Of a DNA stretch of 64,000 nt, positions 34,060-44,324 are shown piece by piece. The position numbers and the translations under genes are program-made. The stretch is taken from positions 216,001-280,000 of the forward strand of contig JAMWET010003603.1 of assembly GCA_024036415.1 (NCBI GenBank), read 5' to 3'. How positions within the stretch are numbered: position 1 is the first letter of the stretch; each line of letters starts with the position of its first letter. The notes under the pieces were generated by a model, which was given only the letters and a program-made list of their open reading frames with translations, searched no databases and was not told the origin of the DNA. The DNA comes from Prochilodus magdalenae (Eukaryota; Chordata; Actinopteri; Characiformes; Prochilodontidae).

Positions 34060-35030
34060 AGAGAATGAATGCTTCATGCAAAGCTGATAATGGGTTTATA
34101 GAGCGCAAAGCTAATTATGGGTTTATGTAGAACAAGGCTAATAAAGTGATTATCTAGAACACAGATAATGATGGGTTTTTTTTAGAACAAAGCTAATGAA
34201 GCATTTATCTAGAACAAAACTAACGATGGGTTTGTCTAGAACAAAGCTAATGATGGGTTTGGCTACAGAAAGCTAATGATGGGTTTATCTAGAGAAAAGC
34301 TAATGATGGGTTTATCTAGAACAAATCTAATGATGGGTTTATCCAGAGCAAAGCTAATGATAGGTTTAACTAGAACAAAGCTAATTATGGGTTTATCTAG
34401 AACAATAGTAATGATGGGTTTAGCTAGAGCAACAGTAATGATGGGTGTATCTAGAGCTATCTGATGATAGGTTTTGCAAAAATGATGATAGGTTTAGCTA
34501 GAGCTAGAACAAAACTAACGATGGGTTTAGCTAGAACTATAAAAAAACTAACGATGAGTTTAGCTAGAACTATAAAAAACGAATGATTGGTTTAGCTAGA
34601 ACTATAACAAAACTAATGATTGGTTTAGCTAAAACTATAACAAAACTAATGATGGGTTTAGCTAGAACTAGAACAAAACTAACAATGAGTTTAGCTAGAA
34701 CTAGAACAAAACTATTGATTGGTTTAGCTAAAACTATAACAAAACTAATGATGGGTTTAGCTAGAGCTAGAACAAAGCTAATGATGGTTTTAGCTAGAGC
34801 TAGAGCAAAGCTAATGATGGGTTTAGCTAGAGCTAGAACAAAACTAATGATGGGTTTAGCTAGAGCTAGAACAAAGCTAATGATGGGTTTAGCTAGAGCT
34901 AGAACAAAGCTAATGATGGGTTTAGCTAGAGCAAAGCTAATGATGGATCTAGCTAGAGCTAGAGCAAAGCTAATGATGGGTTTAACTAAAGCAAAGCTAG
35001 TGATGGATTTAGAACAGAGAAAGCAAACAT
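34060..35030. repeat. 33-bp minisatellite, array 1
   Basis: The unit is GCTAATGATGGGTTTAGCTA plus GAGCTAGAACAAA. Leading units (34080-34480) are degenerate with GGTTTATCTAGAACAAA; later ones are uniform. Deletion units of 27 or 24 bp lack GCTAGA. All are multiples of three, so frames stay open on both strands (GLARARTKLMM plus; FVLALAKPIIS minus). This coding look is repeat-derived. Confidence 0.95.
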
Positions 35031-36029
35031 TGCTCCACTTCTGCGAGGAGACGATGTTCTCCTGACATCTGTTTGATATCTCGGACACTCTAATGAGAAG
35101 GACATTCACATTGTAATCTGGTACACTGAAGGACTTTACAAGGATGTTGCTATAATTGTCCTGATGTGGGCCGTAGCACGTTAGGCTATTGATTCATAAC
35201 ATAGCACAATGCTAAAATGATGATAGGTTTAGCTAGAGCTAGAACAAAACTAATGATGGGTTTAGCTAGAGCTAGAACAAAGCTAATGATGGCTTTAGCT
35301 AGAGCAAAGCTAATGATAGGTTTAGCTAGAGCTAGAGCAAAGCTAATCATGGGTTTTGCTAGAGCTAGAGCAAAGCTAATGATGGGTTTAGCTAGAGCTA
35401 GAACAAAACTTGTGATGGGTTTAGCTAGAACAAAGCTAATGATGGGTTTAGCTAGAGCAAGAACAAAGCTAATGATGGGTTTAGCTAGAGCTAGAACACA
35501 GCTAATGATGGGTTTAGCTAGAGCTAGAGCAAAACTAATGATAGGTTTAGCTAGAGCTAGAACAAAACTTGTGATGGGTTTAGCTAAAGCTAGAACAAAG
35601 CTAATGATGGGTTTAGCTAGAGCTAGAACAAAGATAATGCTGGGTTTAGCTAGAGCTAGAACAAAGCTAATGATGGGTTTAGCTAGAGCTAGAGCAAAAC
35701 TTGTGATGGGTTTAGCTAGAGCTAGAACAAAGCTAATGATGGGTTTAGCTAGAGCAAAGCTAATGATGGATCTAGCTAGAGCTAGAGCAAAGCTAATGAT
35801 GGGTTTAACTAAAGCAAAGCTAGTGATGGATTTAGAACAGAGAAAACAAACATTGCTCCACTTCTGCGAGGAGACGATGTTCTCCTGACATCTGTTTGAT
35901 ATCTCGGACACTCTAATGAGAAGGACATTCACATTGTAATCTGGTACACTGAAGGACTTTACAAGGATGTTGCTATAATTGTCCTGATGTGGGCCGTAGC
36001 ACGTTAGGCTATTGATTCATAACATAGCA
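34927..36029. repeat. Tandem segmental duplication (822-bp step)
   Basis: 34927-35207 and 35749-36029 are almost identical: end of the 33-bp array, ACATTGCTCCACTTCTGCGA, GACATCTGTTTGATATCTCG, GATGTGGGCCGTAGCACG and ATTGATTCATAACATAGCAC. The only difference that I noted is AGAAAGCAAAC against AGAAAACAAAC. A recent duplication, as divergence is minimal. Confidence 0.9.
35214..35840. repeat. 33-bp minisatellite, array 2
   Basis: Same 33-bp family as array 1. It begins within ATGATGATAGGTTTAGCTAG after ...CACAATGCTAAA. Its 223-codon plus and 248-codon minus frames are both open throughout because every unit length is a multiple of three. Confidence 0.95.
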
Positions 36030-36049
36030 CACAACAATGACGCACATCA

Positions 36050-36320
36050 GAGATTGCGTCCTTCTCCAAAGTGTTCCTCGTTGATATTCTGCCGTAGGCC
36101 GGCTCAATTTTGAGCTGTCACTTTCATTAAAGAAATTGGACGGCACACCACCGTTTCTTAATGCTAGCGTTCAATTTAGCGGGCCTTTTTTCAGTCTCAC
36201 CCAAATATCCATCTGTGCCATTCATTTATTTGTCACTCACACACACCTGTATTTTTGCTTTCATGCAGAGATTGCTTTAATGTGAGTGTATTTTTCTCAG
36301 TTCTCAGCATGAATCTCACT
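36050..36320. other. Candidate conserved non-coding block
   Basis: Non-repetitive balanced sequence: GAGCTGTCACTTTCATTAAA, GAAATTGGACGGCACACC, TTAATGCTAGCGTTCAATTT. No coding frame. Enhancer-like character is inferred from texture only. Confidence 0.2.
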
Positions 36321-36576
36321 GTCACTTCCCCGGCTTCTGCTCTGAATGCGTTGGTCTGACGCACCTGACCTGCGTGGTTGACTGTGGGCTGCTACTACTC
36401 AGGTCAGGCCCACAGAAGTCACTTTAACCTCTTTTGTAACTTTACACTCATGAAATACAGTCTTCAAAAGAAGAGGCTAGCTACACAAAGAAGGAGATGT
36501 GGAAGTGCGGTGGTGTTGGGAAGGAAGATAAAGGTGACCAGGATCAATAACTGATGATACATTTAGGCTGATATGA

Positions 36577-37045
36577 TCAATATTTATTGAGCTACACATA
36601 CAGAAGTCTGTCTCTCAGTATGGCGTCGGGCCGCCATGTTTGCTAACCCAACATGCCAGACGTCTCGGTATGGAGCTGTAGAGGTTCCTAATAGAGTCCT
36701 GTGATAATCCATCCCATGCAGCTTGAACATCCTTACACAGTTCCTGCAGATGGTGCGGTAGGGGTGGAGGTGGAGTGACACATCATGCCTCCACACACGG
36801 GTTCGTTGGGCGTCTCCACCAAGACGAAAGCGGGACTCGCCACTGAAGATGACCCGCTGCCATTCTGAGTCACTCCATGACAGTCTGACACAACACCACT
36901 GCAGTCTTTGGTGACGTTGACGGTTGACGGTTAACAATGATGCTGCCAAAGGCCGAACAAGAATCATTTGCATGTCTCATGATGTCACACCTACCCACCA
37001 AGTTTGCTTCCTGCCGGTCGATTCCTTCTGGGTGCAGTTATATGC
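36577..37045 (-). mobile_element. Tc1-like family A element, internally deleted
   Basis: The right side of the sense strand ends at 36577-36600 in the same terminal sequence as the 10.1-kb copy. The other side (37000-37045, GATTCCTTCTGGGTGCAGTT) corresponds to 3810 and 6930. It keeps the DNA-binding/first-aspartate region joined directly to the C-terminus. Confidence 0.8.
36620..36973 (-). pseudogene. Tc1-like transposase remnant (family A)
   Basis: The minus-strand frame reads QRLQWCCVRLSWSDSEWQRV, then IFSGESRFRLGGDAQRTRVW and R. Tc1-like transposases have FSDESRF at the first catalytic aspartate; here it is FSGESRF, so the aspartate is replaced by glycine. After VWRHDV an internal deletion joins to CRNCVRM, and the proper C-terminus VSKHGGPTPY is found in another frame (about 36617-36647). 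The second aspartate and glutamate are absent. Non-autonomous relic. Confidence 0.75.
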
Positions 37046-37584
37046 CCCTGTATATTACATCATGGCTAATAAGAGCAGTAAAAGCTCTGGGAGAAGTTCT
37101 GGGCTTTGAAGAACAGGAGAAAGAGCAGATTTAAGGGACTGTGGTGGAGAGTTCTGTAGTCTGAGGGCCAATCTTTGTAAGTAGGTGTGGAGCTGATGGG
37201 AACATGAGAGTAGATTTTGACCAGATATAGCCATACTCAACTCACAATACTGTGGAACAGTTCCTCCATCGATTGGTGGAAGTGGCCTGGAGACTTCTTT
37301 TTCCTGTAGAGAGACTTCCTGAATGAAGATTCCTGATGTGTTTTGGTAATAATAGAGGAGGTAAGACACTGTGTACCCTGTTCATATTCTCAGCTATATA
37401 GTCTTCCCTGGAGCTGTATTATTTGACATTGCAGTGCTATAATGTAAAGCCCATACAGTCTCATCGAAAAGTATTCAGAGAGTAAAGAAGACAAAGCTCC
37501 TTTTGCTGTATACTGAGACTAGACGATGTATTGCTAAGCTGTTACTGCAATGCCAGAATACTGATGTAGCATATCCATTTTGCC
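37046..37584. other. Unassigned sequence
   Basis: No gene or repeat family recognised. Frames at 37055-37369 lack motifs. Confidence 0.4.
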
Positions 37585-38826
37585 CAGATCACCAAACACA
37601 CCAAGCACCCTGATCACCAAACACACCAAGCACCCTGATCACCAAACACACCAAGCACCCTGATCACCAAACACACCAACCGCCCTGATCACCCAACACA
37701 CCAAGCGCCCTGATCACCCAACACACCAAGCGCCCTGATAACCAAACACACCAAGCGCCCTGATCACCAAACAGACCAAGCGCCCTGATCACCAAGCGCC
37801 CTGATCACCAAACACACCAAGCACCCTGATCACCAAACACACCAAGCGCCCTGATCACCAAACACACCAAGCGCCCTGATCACCAAACACACCAACCGCC
37901 CTGATCACCCAACACACCAAGCGCCCTGATCACCAAACACACCAAGCGCCCTGATCACCAAAAACACCAAGCGCCCTGATCACCAAAAACACCAAGCACC
38001 CAGATCACCAAACACACCAAGCGCCCTGATCACCAAACACACCAAGCACCCTGATCACCAAACACACCAAGCACCCTGATCACCAAACACACCAAGCACC
38101 CTGATCACCAAACACACCAAGCACCCTGATCACCAAACACACCAAGCGCCCTGATCACCAAACACACCAAGCACCCTGATCACCAAACACACCAAGCACC
38201 CTGATCACCAAACACACCAAGCACCCTGATCACCAAACACACCAAGCACCCTGATCACCAAACAGACCAAGCACCCTGATCACCAAGCACCCTGATCACC
38301 AAACACACCAAGCGTCCTCATCACCAAACACACCAAGCACCCTGATCACCAAACACACCAAGCGCCCTGATCACCAAACACACCAAGCACCCTGATCACC
38401 AAACACACCAAGCGCCCTGATCACCAAGCACCCTGATCACCAAACACACCAAGCGCCCTGATCACTAAACACACCAAGCACCCTGATCACCAAACACACC
38501 AAGCGCCCTGATCACCAAACACACCAAGCGTCCTGATCACCAAACACACCAAGCATCCTGATCACCAAATACACCAAGCGTCCTGATCACCAAACACACC
38601 AAGCACCCTGATCACCAAACACACCAAGCGTCCTGATCACCAAGCACCCTGATCACTAAACACACCAAGCACCCTGATCACCAAACACACCAAGCACCTT
38701 GTTCACCAAACACACCAAGCACCCTGATCACCAAACACACCAAGCGCCCTGATCACCAAATACACCAAGCACCCTGATCACCAAACACACCAAGCGCCCT
38801 GATCACCAAACACACCAAGCACCCTG
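37585..38826. repeat. 25-bp minisatellite, about 50 units
   Basis: Unit CCCTGATCACCAAACACACC then AAGCG or AAGCA. Each unit carries the palindrome TGATCA. Shortened units lacking the AAACACACC part occur near 37788, 38281, 38420 and 38640. GCG and GCA variants are intermixed, and blocks of the same order recur, suggesting block duplication. The 25-bp period breaks reading frames. Confidence 0.97.
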
Positions 38827-39982
38827 AAAGCTAGGGCTAACCAGCCTAATCAAAACCTAGAAAGCTAGACCACCTGTCTGTACCTGCTTGTCGCTCATTC
38901 ATTCCTTCATCCATAAATCAAAATTGTTCCTTCATTCCCAAGTTGCTACATCCACTCATTTGTTTGTTCATCTGTCTGTCTATCCATTCGCACATGTGTT
39001 GGGTAGTGTTGGGTAAGGAGCTGTTGGTTAAAGAGCGCTGGGTGAAGAGCTGTCAATCAAGCTGTCAATCATGCTGCAAATTGTAGCCCCGCCCACACAG
39101 CTGAGCATCAGAGAGGCTCCATCAGCGGTGTCTAAACCCTGCCTTCATGCGTTTTTCAATGGTATGTTACAGAATGGGGGTGGGCAAGACGTTAATATGA
39201 ATTTTGCTACATGCAAGCTAACACTTTGGTAGCATTATCACCAAAATATCCCCCACAAAATCCAGCACTGTTTATCAAGCCTGGTAGTTACGTTGCTTCT
39301 GTAGCAGTGGAGCGGTTGAGAAGCTGGCGTTGTTAAATGATAGTGTTAAGGAATAAGAGTAGACCTACTTTCAGGAATCAGGATTTAAATACACAGGAGT
39401 TGTAGCTTGCTATTAGCATGGACGTGGCCATGGTCATATATTGACTTCCTGTTGACTTCAGAATACAGAGGGTCATGACATATTGACTGTACACAGGGCA
39501 AAACTATATTAAGTTTTTGACCTGTGATGTGATGATATTGGTTTTTCAAAAATCACATTCATATCCGTCCACAGAGGAAACCAGCTTCGACCCGGAGTTC
39601 CTAATACAGGCACGACACCCATAGTACACACTAGTCCAGATGTTAATGTGCTTCAGTACTGGAGCATCTGCTTCTGGCTCGTTGGATGCACAGGCGATGT
39701 GGCCATATGGAGCAGCGACAGAGCCTCACAGTAGTGAAGGAGACTATAACTCATATGTATTGTCCTGTGTTAGTCTGTGAGGAGGTTAAGGTGTATGTGT
39801 ATCTATCATGGGCATAAACCGTGTGGCATCTTCCTGCTTACCAGCTCTGTCGGTTAGCACTAGGTGGCAGTTTCTGGACTGCTGCTGTTCGATAAAGAGG
39901 ACTCTTGAAAGCCCTATGTTTCCCATGTCTTCTTCTTTGCTGACACAGCACTATATAACAGGCTGCATCGCAATTACAATAT
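38827..39982. other. Unassigned sequence
   Basis: ATTCATTC-type stutters at 38893-38970 and a doubled AGCTGTCAATCA at 39050-39072. No gene recognised. Confidence 0.4.
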
Positions 39983-40130
39983 GTGGCAGTAATCACAATA
40001 CGGAATTTAGTTTATATGGTGCAGTCCTACTGTACATAAAAGCAGTTCAAATTCAGAAACTACTGCCTTTATATCCAGGATATGCTAATCTCCATAGCAT
40101 TAATATGCTAATGCTGTCCAAAGAAAGACT
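39983..40130. repeat. Direct repeat, copy 1 (with 250-bp deletion)
   Basis: GTGGCAGTAATCACAATACG through ATATCCAGGATAT (39983-40084) matches 41035-41132. It then continues directly with GCTAATCTCCATAGCATTAA, which in copy 2 lies 250 bp further on (41387-41431). The junction is at GATAT, present at both ends of the missing piece. Confidence 0.8.
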
Positions 40131-40281
40131 CCAACCTAGACCAAATTAGATTCATTTTCCACCCTGGTCCACCTTAGCTGGTATAACTCAAAGTGAAGAC
40201 TCCTTAAAGGACTAAAAGCCACCTGATTAAGTAAGTAAGTTGAAGACAATAACTAAAGCAACTGACGAAGAATGATGTTTA

Positions 40282-40818
40282 TACAGGGGTTGGACAATGA
40301 AACTGAAACACCTGTCATTTTAGTGTGGGAGGTCTCATGGCTAAATTGGACCAGCCTGGTGGCCAATCTTCATTAACCGCACATTGCACCAGTAAGAGCA
40401 GAGTGTGAAGGTTCAGTTAGCAGGTAAGAGCACAGTTCTGCTCAAAATACTGCAATGCACAGAACATTATGGGTGACATACCAGAGTTCAAAAGAGGACA
40501 AACTGTTGGTGCACGTCTTGCTGGAGCATCTGTGACCAAGACAGCAAGTCTTTGTGATGTATCAAGAGCCACGGTATCCAGGGTAATGTCAGCATACCAC
40601 CAAGAAGGACGAACCACATCCAACAGGATTAACTGTGGACACAAGAGGAAGCTGTCTGAAAGGGATGTTCGGGTGCTAACCCGGATTGTATCCAAAAAAC
40701 ATAAAACCACGGCTGCCCAAATGACGCTGCATTGGCCGCAAAAGGAGGCCCTACACCATACTAATAAATGATTGTGGTCTAAAACCAGGTGTTTCAGTTT
40801 CATTGTCCAACCCCTGTA
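40282..40818 (+). mobile_element. Tc1-like family C element with intact ends
   Basis: TACAGGGGTTGGACAATGAA ... ACACCTG at the left and CAGGTGTTTCAGTTTCATTG ... CCAACCCCTGTA at the right are near-perfect inverted repeats of about 32 bp, each bordered by TA. The homologous site in the right arm of the palindrome (about 43150) has just one TA, so the TA duplication is directly visible. Length 537 bp: an internal-deletion derivative. Confidence 0.93.
40469..40771 (+). pseudogene. Tc1-like transposase, DNA-binding domain only
   Basis: From ATG the frame codes for 100 residues. Residues 6-45 form the first helix-turn-helix, with the likely recognition helix VSRATVSRVM at 31-40. A basic linker CGHKRKLSERD (56-66) is followed by part of the second helical subdomain (67-85, VRVLTRIVSKKHKTTAAQM). 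Then the entire DD34E catalytic domain is missing. The deletion shifts frame, while the true C-terminus, AAKGGPTPY and stop, remains at 40735-40764 in another frame. If translated, it could bind the element ends but not cut them. No promoter evidence. Confidence 0.8.
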
Positions 40819-41032
40819 AGTCATCTGTACTTAAACTTGCCTTTCTAGGTGGAAATAACAAGCACTATATAGCCAAATCAACTTGCAGAAAGAAATTCAA
40901 AGTGAAACTAGACATAAAGTTAAACAGTAATTCCTATTTGATTTCACTTTTTTACTTCTGAGGTTGAGTTTTTGAGTTATAAATGATAAAAATGTTTTTA
41001 ACAGTGTAGAATTTGACATATTCCAGGTCAAT

Positions 41033-41132
41033 AGGTGGCAGTAATCACAATACAGAATTTAGTCTATATGGTGCAGTCCTACTGTATATCAAAGCAGTTC
41101 AAATTCAGGAACTACTGCCACTATATCCAGGA
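41033..41132. repeat. Direct repeat, copy 2
   Basis: GTGGCAGTAATCACAATACA ... ATATCCAGGATAT, about 90% identical to 39983-40084. A MITE follows directly. Confidence 0.8.
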
Positions 41133-41578
41133 TATCTTCACCGTCCAATGAAAAACATGTATTTCCATTTTTGACGATTTTCACTTTTATGTATCATTTG
41201 ATCACATGAGCTGCTGTTTACACTGTGTGTGAATTTCATGATGAATGGTCCAATGGAAATGGCCCAAGGATCGCTTGGGATAAGTCTGGTTCCATTGACT
41301 TGCATTAGAATTAAATTGGATTTTGGCCTCTCCTGTAAAGTTGCTAATTTGGAGATACTTGTTTTTCTTTGGACAGCGTCGATATGCTAATCTTCATAGC
41401 ATTAATATGCTAATGCTGTCCAAAGAAAGACCAGACTTATCCCAAGCGATCTTCGGGCCATCTCTGTTGGTCCATCCATCATGAAATTTACACCCAGGGT
41501 AAACGGCTGCGCTGCTGTGTTCAATGTAAAAATCAACAAAAATGGACGTAAATGTTTTATATTGGACAGCAGTTACGT
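41133..41578. mobile_element. Palindromic MITE, family P, complete copy
   Basis: The arm at 41133-41295 (ATTTCATGATGAATGGTCCA, TCGCTTGGGATAAGTCTGGT) pairs with 41420-41578 (ACCAGACTTATCCCAAGCGA, TGGTCCATCCATCATGAAAT). A short inner inverted pair CTTTGGACAGC/GCTGTCCAAAG is at 41370 and 41412. Relatives: 14559-15410 (interrupted) and 47245-47335 (fragment). No coding capacity; the 130-codon minus frame crossing it is accidental. Confidence 0.75.
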
Positions 41579-42911
41579 ATATTTCATAAGATCTGTAGAT
41601 GAACCTAAAGTGTGATGAACCACACAGTGTTTTAGTCGGTTGTTCTTTCTTGGCTGTGTGTTGTGTATCTCTGTCTTGCTGCACATGGCTCCTAAAAGCC
41701 CTCTGGCAGTTCTTAATAGACTGAAAACATGTTTTTTCCAGCATTTCTAATGTCATTGTACTGAACTGGCCATCTTCAGTCTCCATCTTGTTGGTGGATG
41801 TTTCTCATCATCTCGTCCATCCGTGCTGGGTAGGGAGGCTGAGTGGAAAGAGATTTCTCTGTAGTTCCCAGCTTTTTGTATTCGGATGAACTCAGATGGC
41901 AGAAATACTGATCAAATACAGGACATATAATTTAATAACACATGCTTTTTTTGGCTTTTCCACAGATATAAACTCAATCAGATCACTTACTGAGCTCACT
42001 GTTTTAGCTGGCTAAGTTTAGAAGCTCAGCGTTTCGTTTCAGTACATGTGAACATGGGCACACAGTTGCCCTTTAGTGTTGACAAGCACTGGACTACATC
42101 TAATCTGTAGTATTTCAGACTAGGATACCTAAAAATGGGCTTAATCAGATTACAGTTGCTCTTCCAACCCTGCTGTTAATTTTGGCCATGCATTACTACA
42201 TCATCTTAAAGATGTTATTGTATTTTAGTGTTCATTATGACCTTATTAACCTTAAATTAGGACATAAAACACATATTTTAGTGCACTTTATGGGTTTTAC
42301 TGCAATACTGGGTGTAGAAGCCATTTTTGATCATTCATAGATATGACGTTGATGACATCACATTATGTTATGGGTCAAAGTTCAGCCTTTATGTCACAAA
42401 TGGAACCAAAAACCAAAGTTTTGTTCATTTTTCCTGCGGTTTGGACCCTGTTTGGACACTTGCCACTGCTACTTATGGACCCTGAAGTTAAACTGATTAC
42501 AGTATCATTCTACTGTGGGTTTCAGAGGCCCATAAGGACCATGCTATTTGGGCACTATTTGACATGAAGGCAGCTTTTCAGCATTTTTCTGCACATCAGT
42601 CTCCTCCTCTGGGGATAACTCTTTACACGCTGAATTGATTTTAGCATTGTCCTCTGTTTAGGAAGCCCCTTCTTCTATTTCACTGTATCAGCACCATGAG
42701 AAGTGCTGCGTTCTCCACTGCCACTCCAAACTACAGGGACAAATTTGACCCTGAACTGTATATTTGTACCCAAATGGTGCAGAGACTATACAAAAACATC
42801 ACCTTTTTTTACGCATTCAAGTAAGAACTGTTGAACTCGGGTTTAATGAAAATACTGATGTGTAATTATGTGTAGCAGTATTTTAGAGGCATTCAAACTT
42901 AAAAAAGGTCA
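41579..42911. other. Loop of the large inverted repeat, unassigned
   Basis: The spacer between the MITE and the right arm. A 74-codon frame at 42343-42567 has no motif. It may be interior of the element that has the inverted arms as its ends, but no transposase is recognisable. Confidence 0.4.
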
Positions 42912-43289
42912 GTTTTGACCTGGAAAATGACCGCAGAGTTAAATTCTACACTGTAAAAAACATTTTTATCAGCCATAACTCAAAAACTTAACCTCAGAAG
43001 TTGTTTCAAAGTTAAAAAGTGAAATCAAATAGGAATTACTAATTAACTTTACGTCTAGTTTCACTTTGAATATCTTTCTGTAAGTTGATTTGGCTACATG
43101 GTGCTTGTTATTTCCACCTAGAAATGCAAGTTTAAAGTACAGATGACTTATAAACATCATTCTTCGTCAGTTGCTTTAGTTATTGTCTTCAACCTACTTA
43201 CTTAATCAGGTGGCTTTTAGTCCTTTAAGGAGTCTTCGCTTTGAGTTATACCAGCTAAGGTGGAAAATGAATCGAATTTGGTCTAGGTG
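42912..43289. repeat. Large inverted repeat, right arm (empty site)
   Basis: Reverse complement of the left arm at 40131-41032. At about 43150 it reads GACTTATAAACATC, the uninterrupted equivalent of the sequence split by the Tc1 insertion in the left arm. Confidence 0.85.
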
Positions 43290-44324
43290 GATTTCCACAT
43301 TCCAGAGTTCAGTTTGTGAGGTTAACTTGCATTTACAGCCAACAGCAACATGGCTCAACCACCAAACACCAACAGGAGAAGGATTCTCACAATGGAAGCT
43401 AGGCCAAGGGGGAAAACAACATGAGGACAGTGAGGACAGCAGTACGCTAATAGTTGCTGCCAAGAGTCAATGGGAACAACAAACTTACATAAGTGTGTTG
43501 AAGCCAGTAATCAAGACACGTGGTAAAACTCCTGTTAAGTCACCTGTACTTTAAAGCTGCATTGCTGAGTGCTCATAGTGTCATGTTCATTTGGGTCCTT
43601 CACTTTCAGTTTCACAGAAGTAGTCATTTAAAAACGGTAGTTAAAAAAACGGAAGCTCCAAAACAAAAAAAATAATTAGGCTACTTAAGGTAAATGAAAA
43701 GAGCACGTTAAAATTACATAATGCCTACATATTTTTACTGGGTACTTCTGAAGATTGCATTCCACTTTGGCTAATGGCTAATCAGGCTAAATGGCCAAAA
43801 TTCTACATCCTACATCCTACAAATGCCATTTTTGTGCTGACGGACTGTTGTAAATTTAGGTGAGGCCAATCATTCTCTGAGTAAAGACTCCCTGAGACAT
43901 TTCGTGCCATGTGTGTTTGCACACAGAGGAATATTATCTCCAGCCCACAACTGCCCCAAAAAGGAAATTCTAATGACCAAATAGACCAGAGTATGTAAGT
44001 GATCTCTGTGCTGTGCCTCATTTAAGAAGTAGTCCCGGCTAAAACGCTCCTTCTAGCTTTGCCATGAGTGGGTGGCGCTAAACTGTTGGTAGGCTGCAAC
44101 AGGGGAGCATGCAGAAATGCACGGGCCTGTTTCTGCAACTTCTCCAACTCCTTTTCTTGCATGTTTCTTCTCCTTTTCTTACTTGTATGGACTGGGTGAG
44201 GGAGCCATCATATATGTCTCAAATAAAGGAGCAGTGGTGGAAAGCAGCACCTCCATATCACTTCTGTGGGCGGGGAGAGAGATTGTGATCATTCACGTGT
44301 GTGAGACAGACGTGTGTATTGGAC
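43290..44324. other. Unassigned sequence
   Basis: No gene recognised. The 123-codon frame 43183-43554 starts in the inverted repeat and has no motif. Confidence 0.4.

Larger units (their letters stand above)
40131..41032. repeat. Large inverted repeat, left arm (contains Tc1 insertion)
   Basis: 40131-40281 plus 40819-41032 is the reverse complement of 42912-43289: CCTAGACCAAATT, GACTCCTTAAAGGACTAAAA, AAGACAATAACTAAAGC, GAAATAACAAGCAC and CCTATTTGATTTCACTTTTT all pair. Without the 537-bp Tc1-like insertion, each arm is about 345-380 bp. Confidence 0.85.

Noticed and set aside
35186..35932. 248-codon minus-strand frame of LALAKPIISF repeats, resembling a membrane protein
   Set aside because: The 33-bp minisatellite is in register with codons; the opposite strand is equally open.
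37585..38826. CRISPR array (regular short repeats)
   Set aside because: Units are contiguous 25-bp tandem copies without unique spacers, and the context is a vertebrate genome.
41394..41786. 130-codon minus-strand frame
   Set aside because: It crosses the edge of a MITE, whose arm forms a third of it.
43183..43554. 123-codon plus-strand frame
   Set aside because: It begins inside the inverted repeat right arm and has no family similarity.
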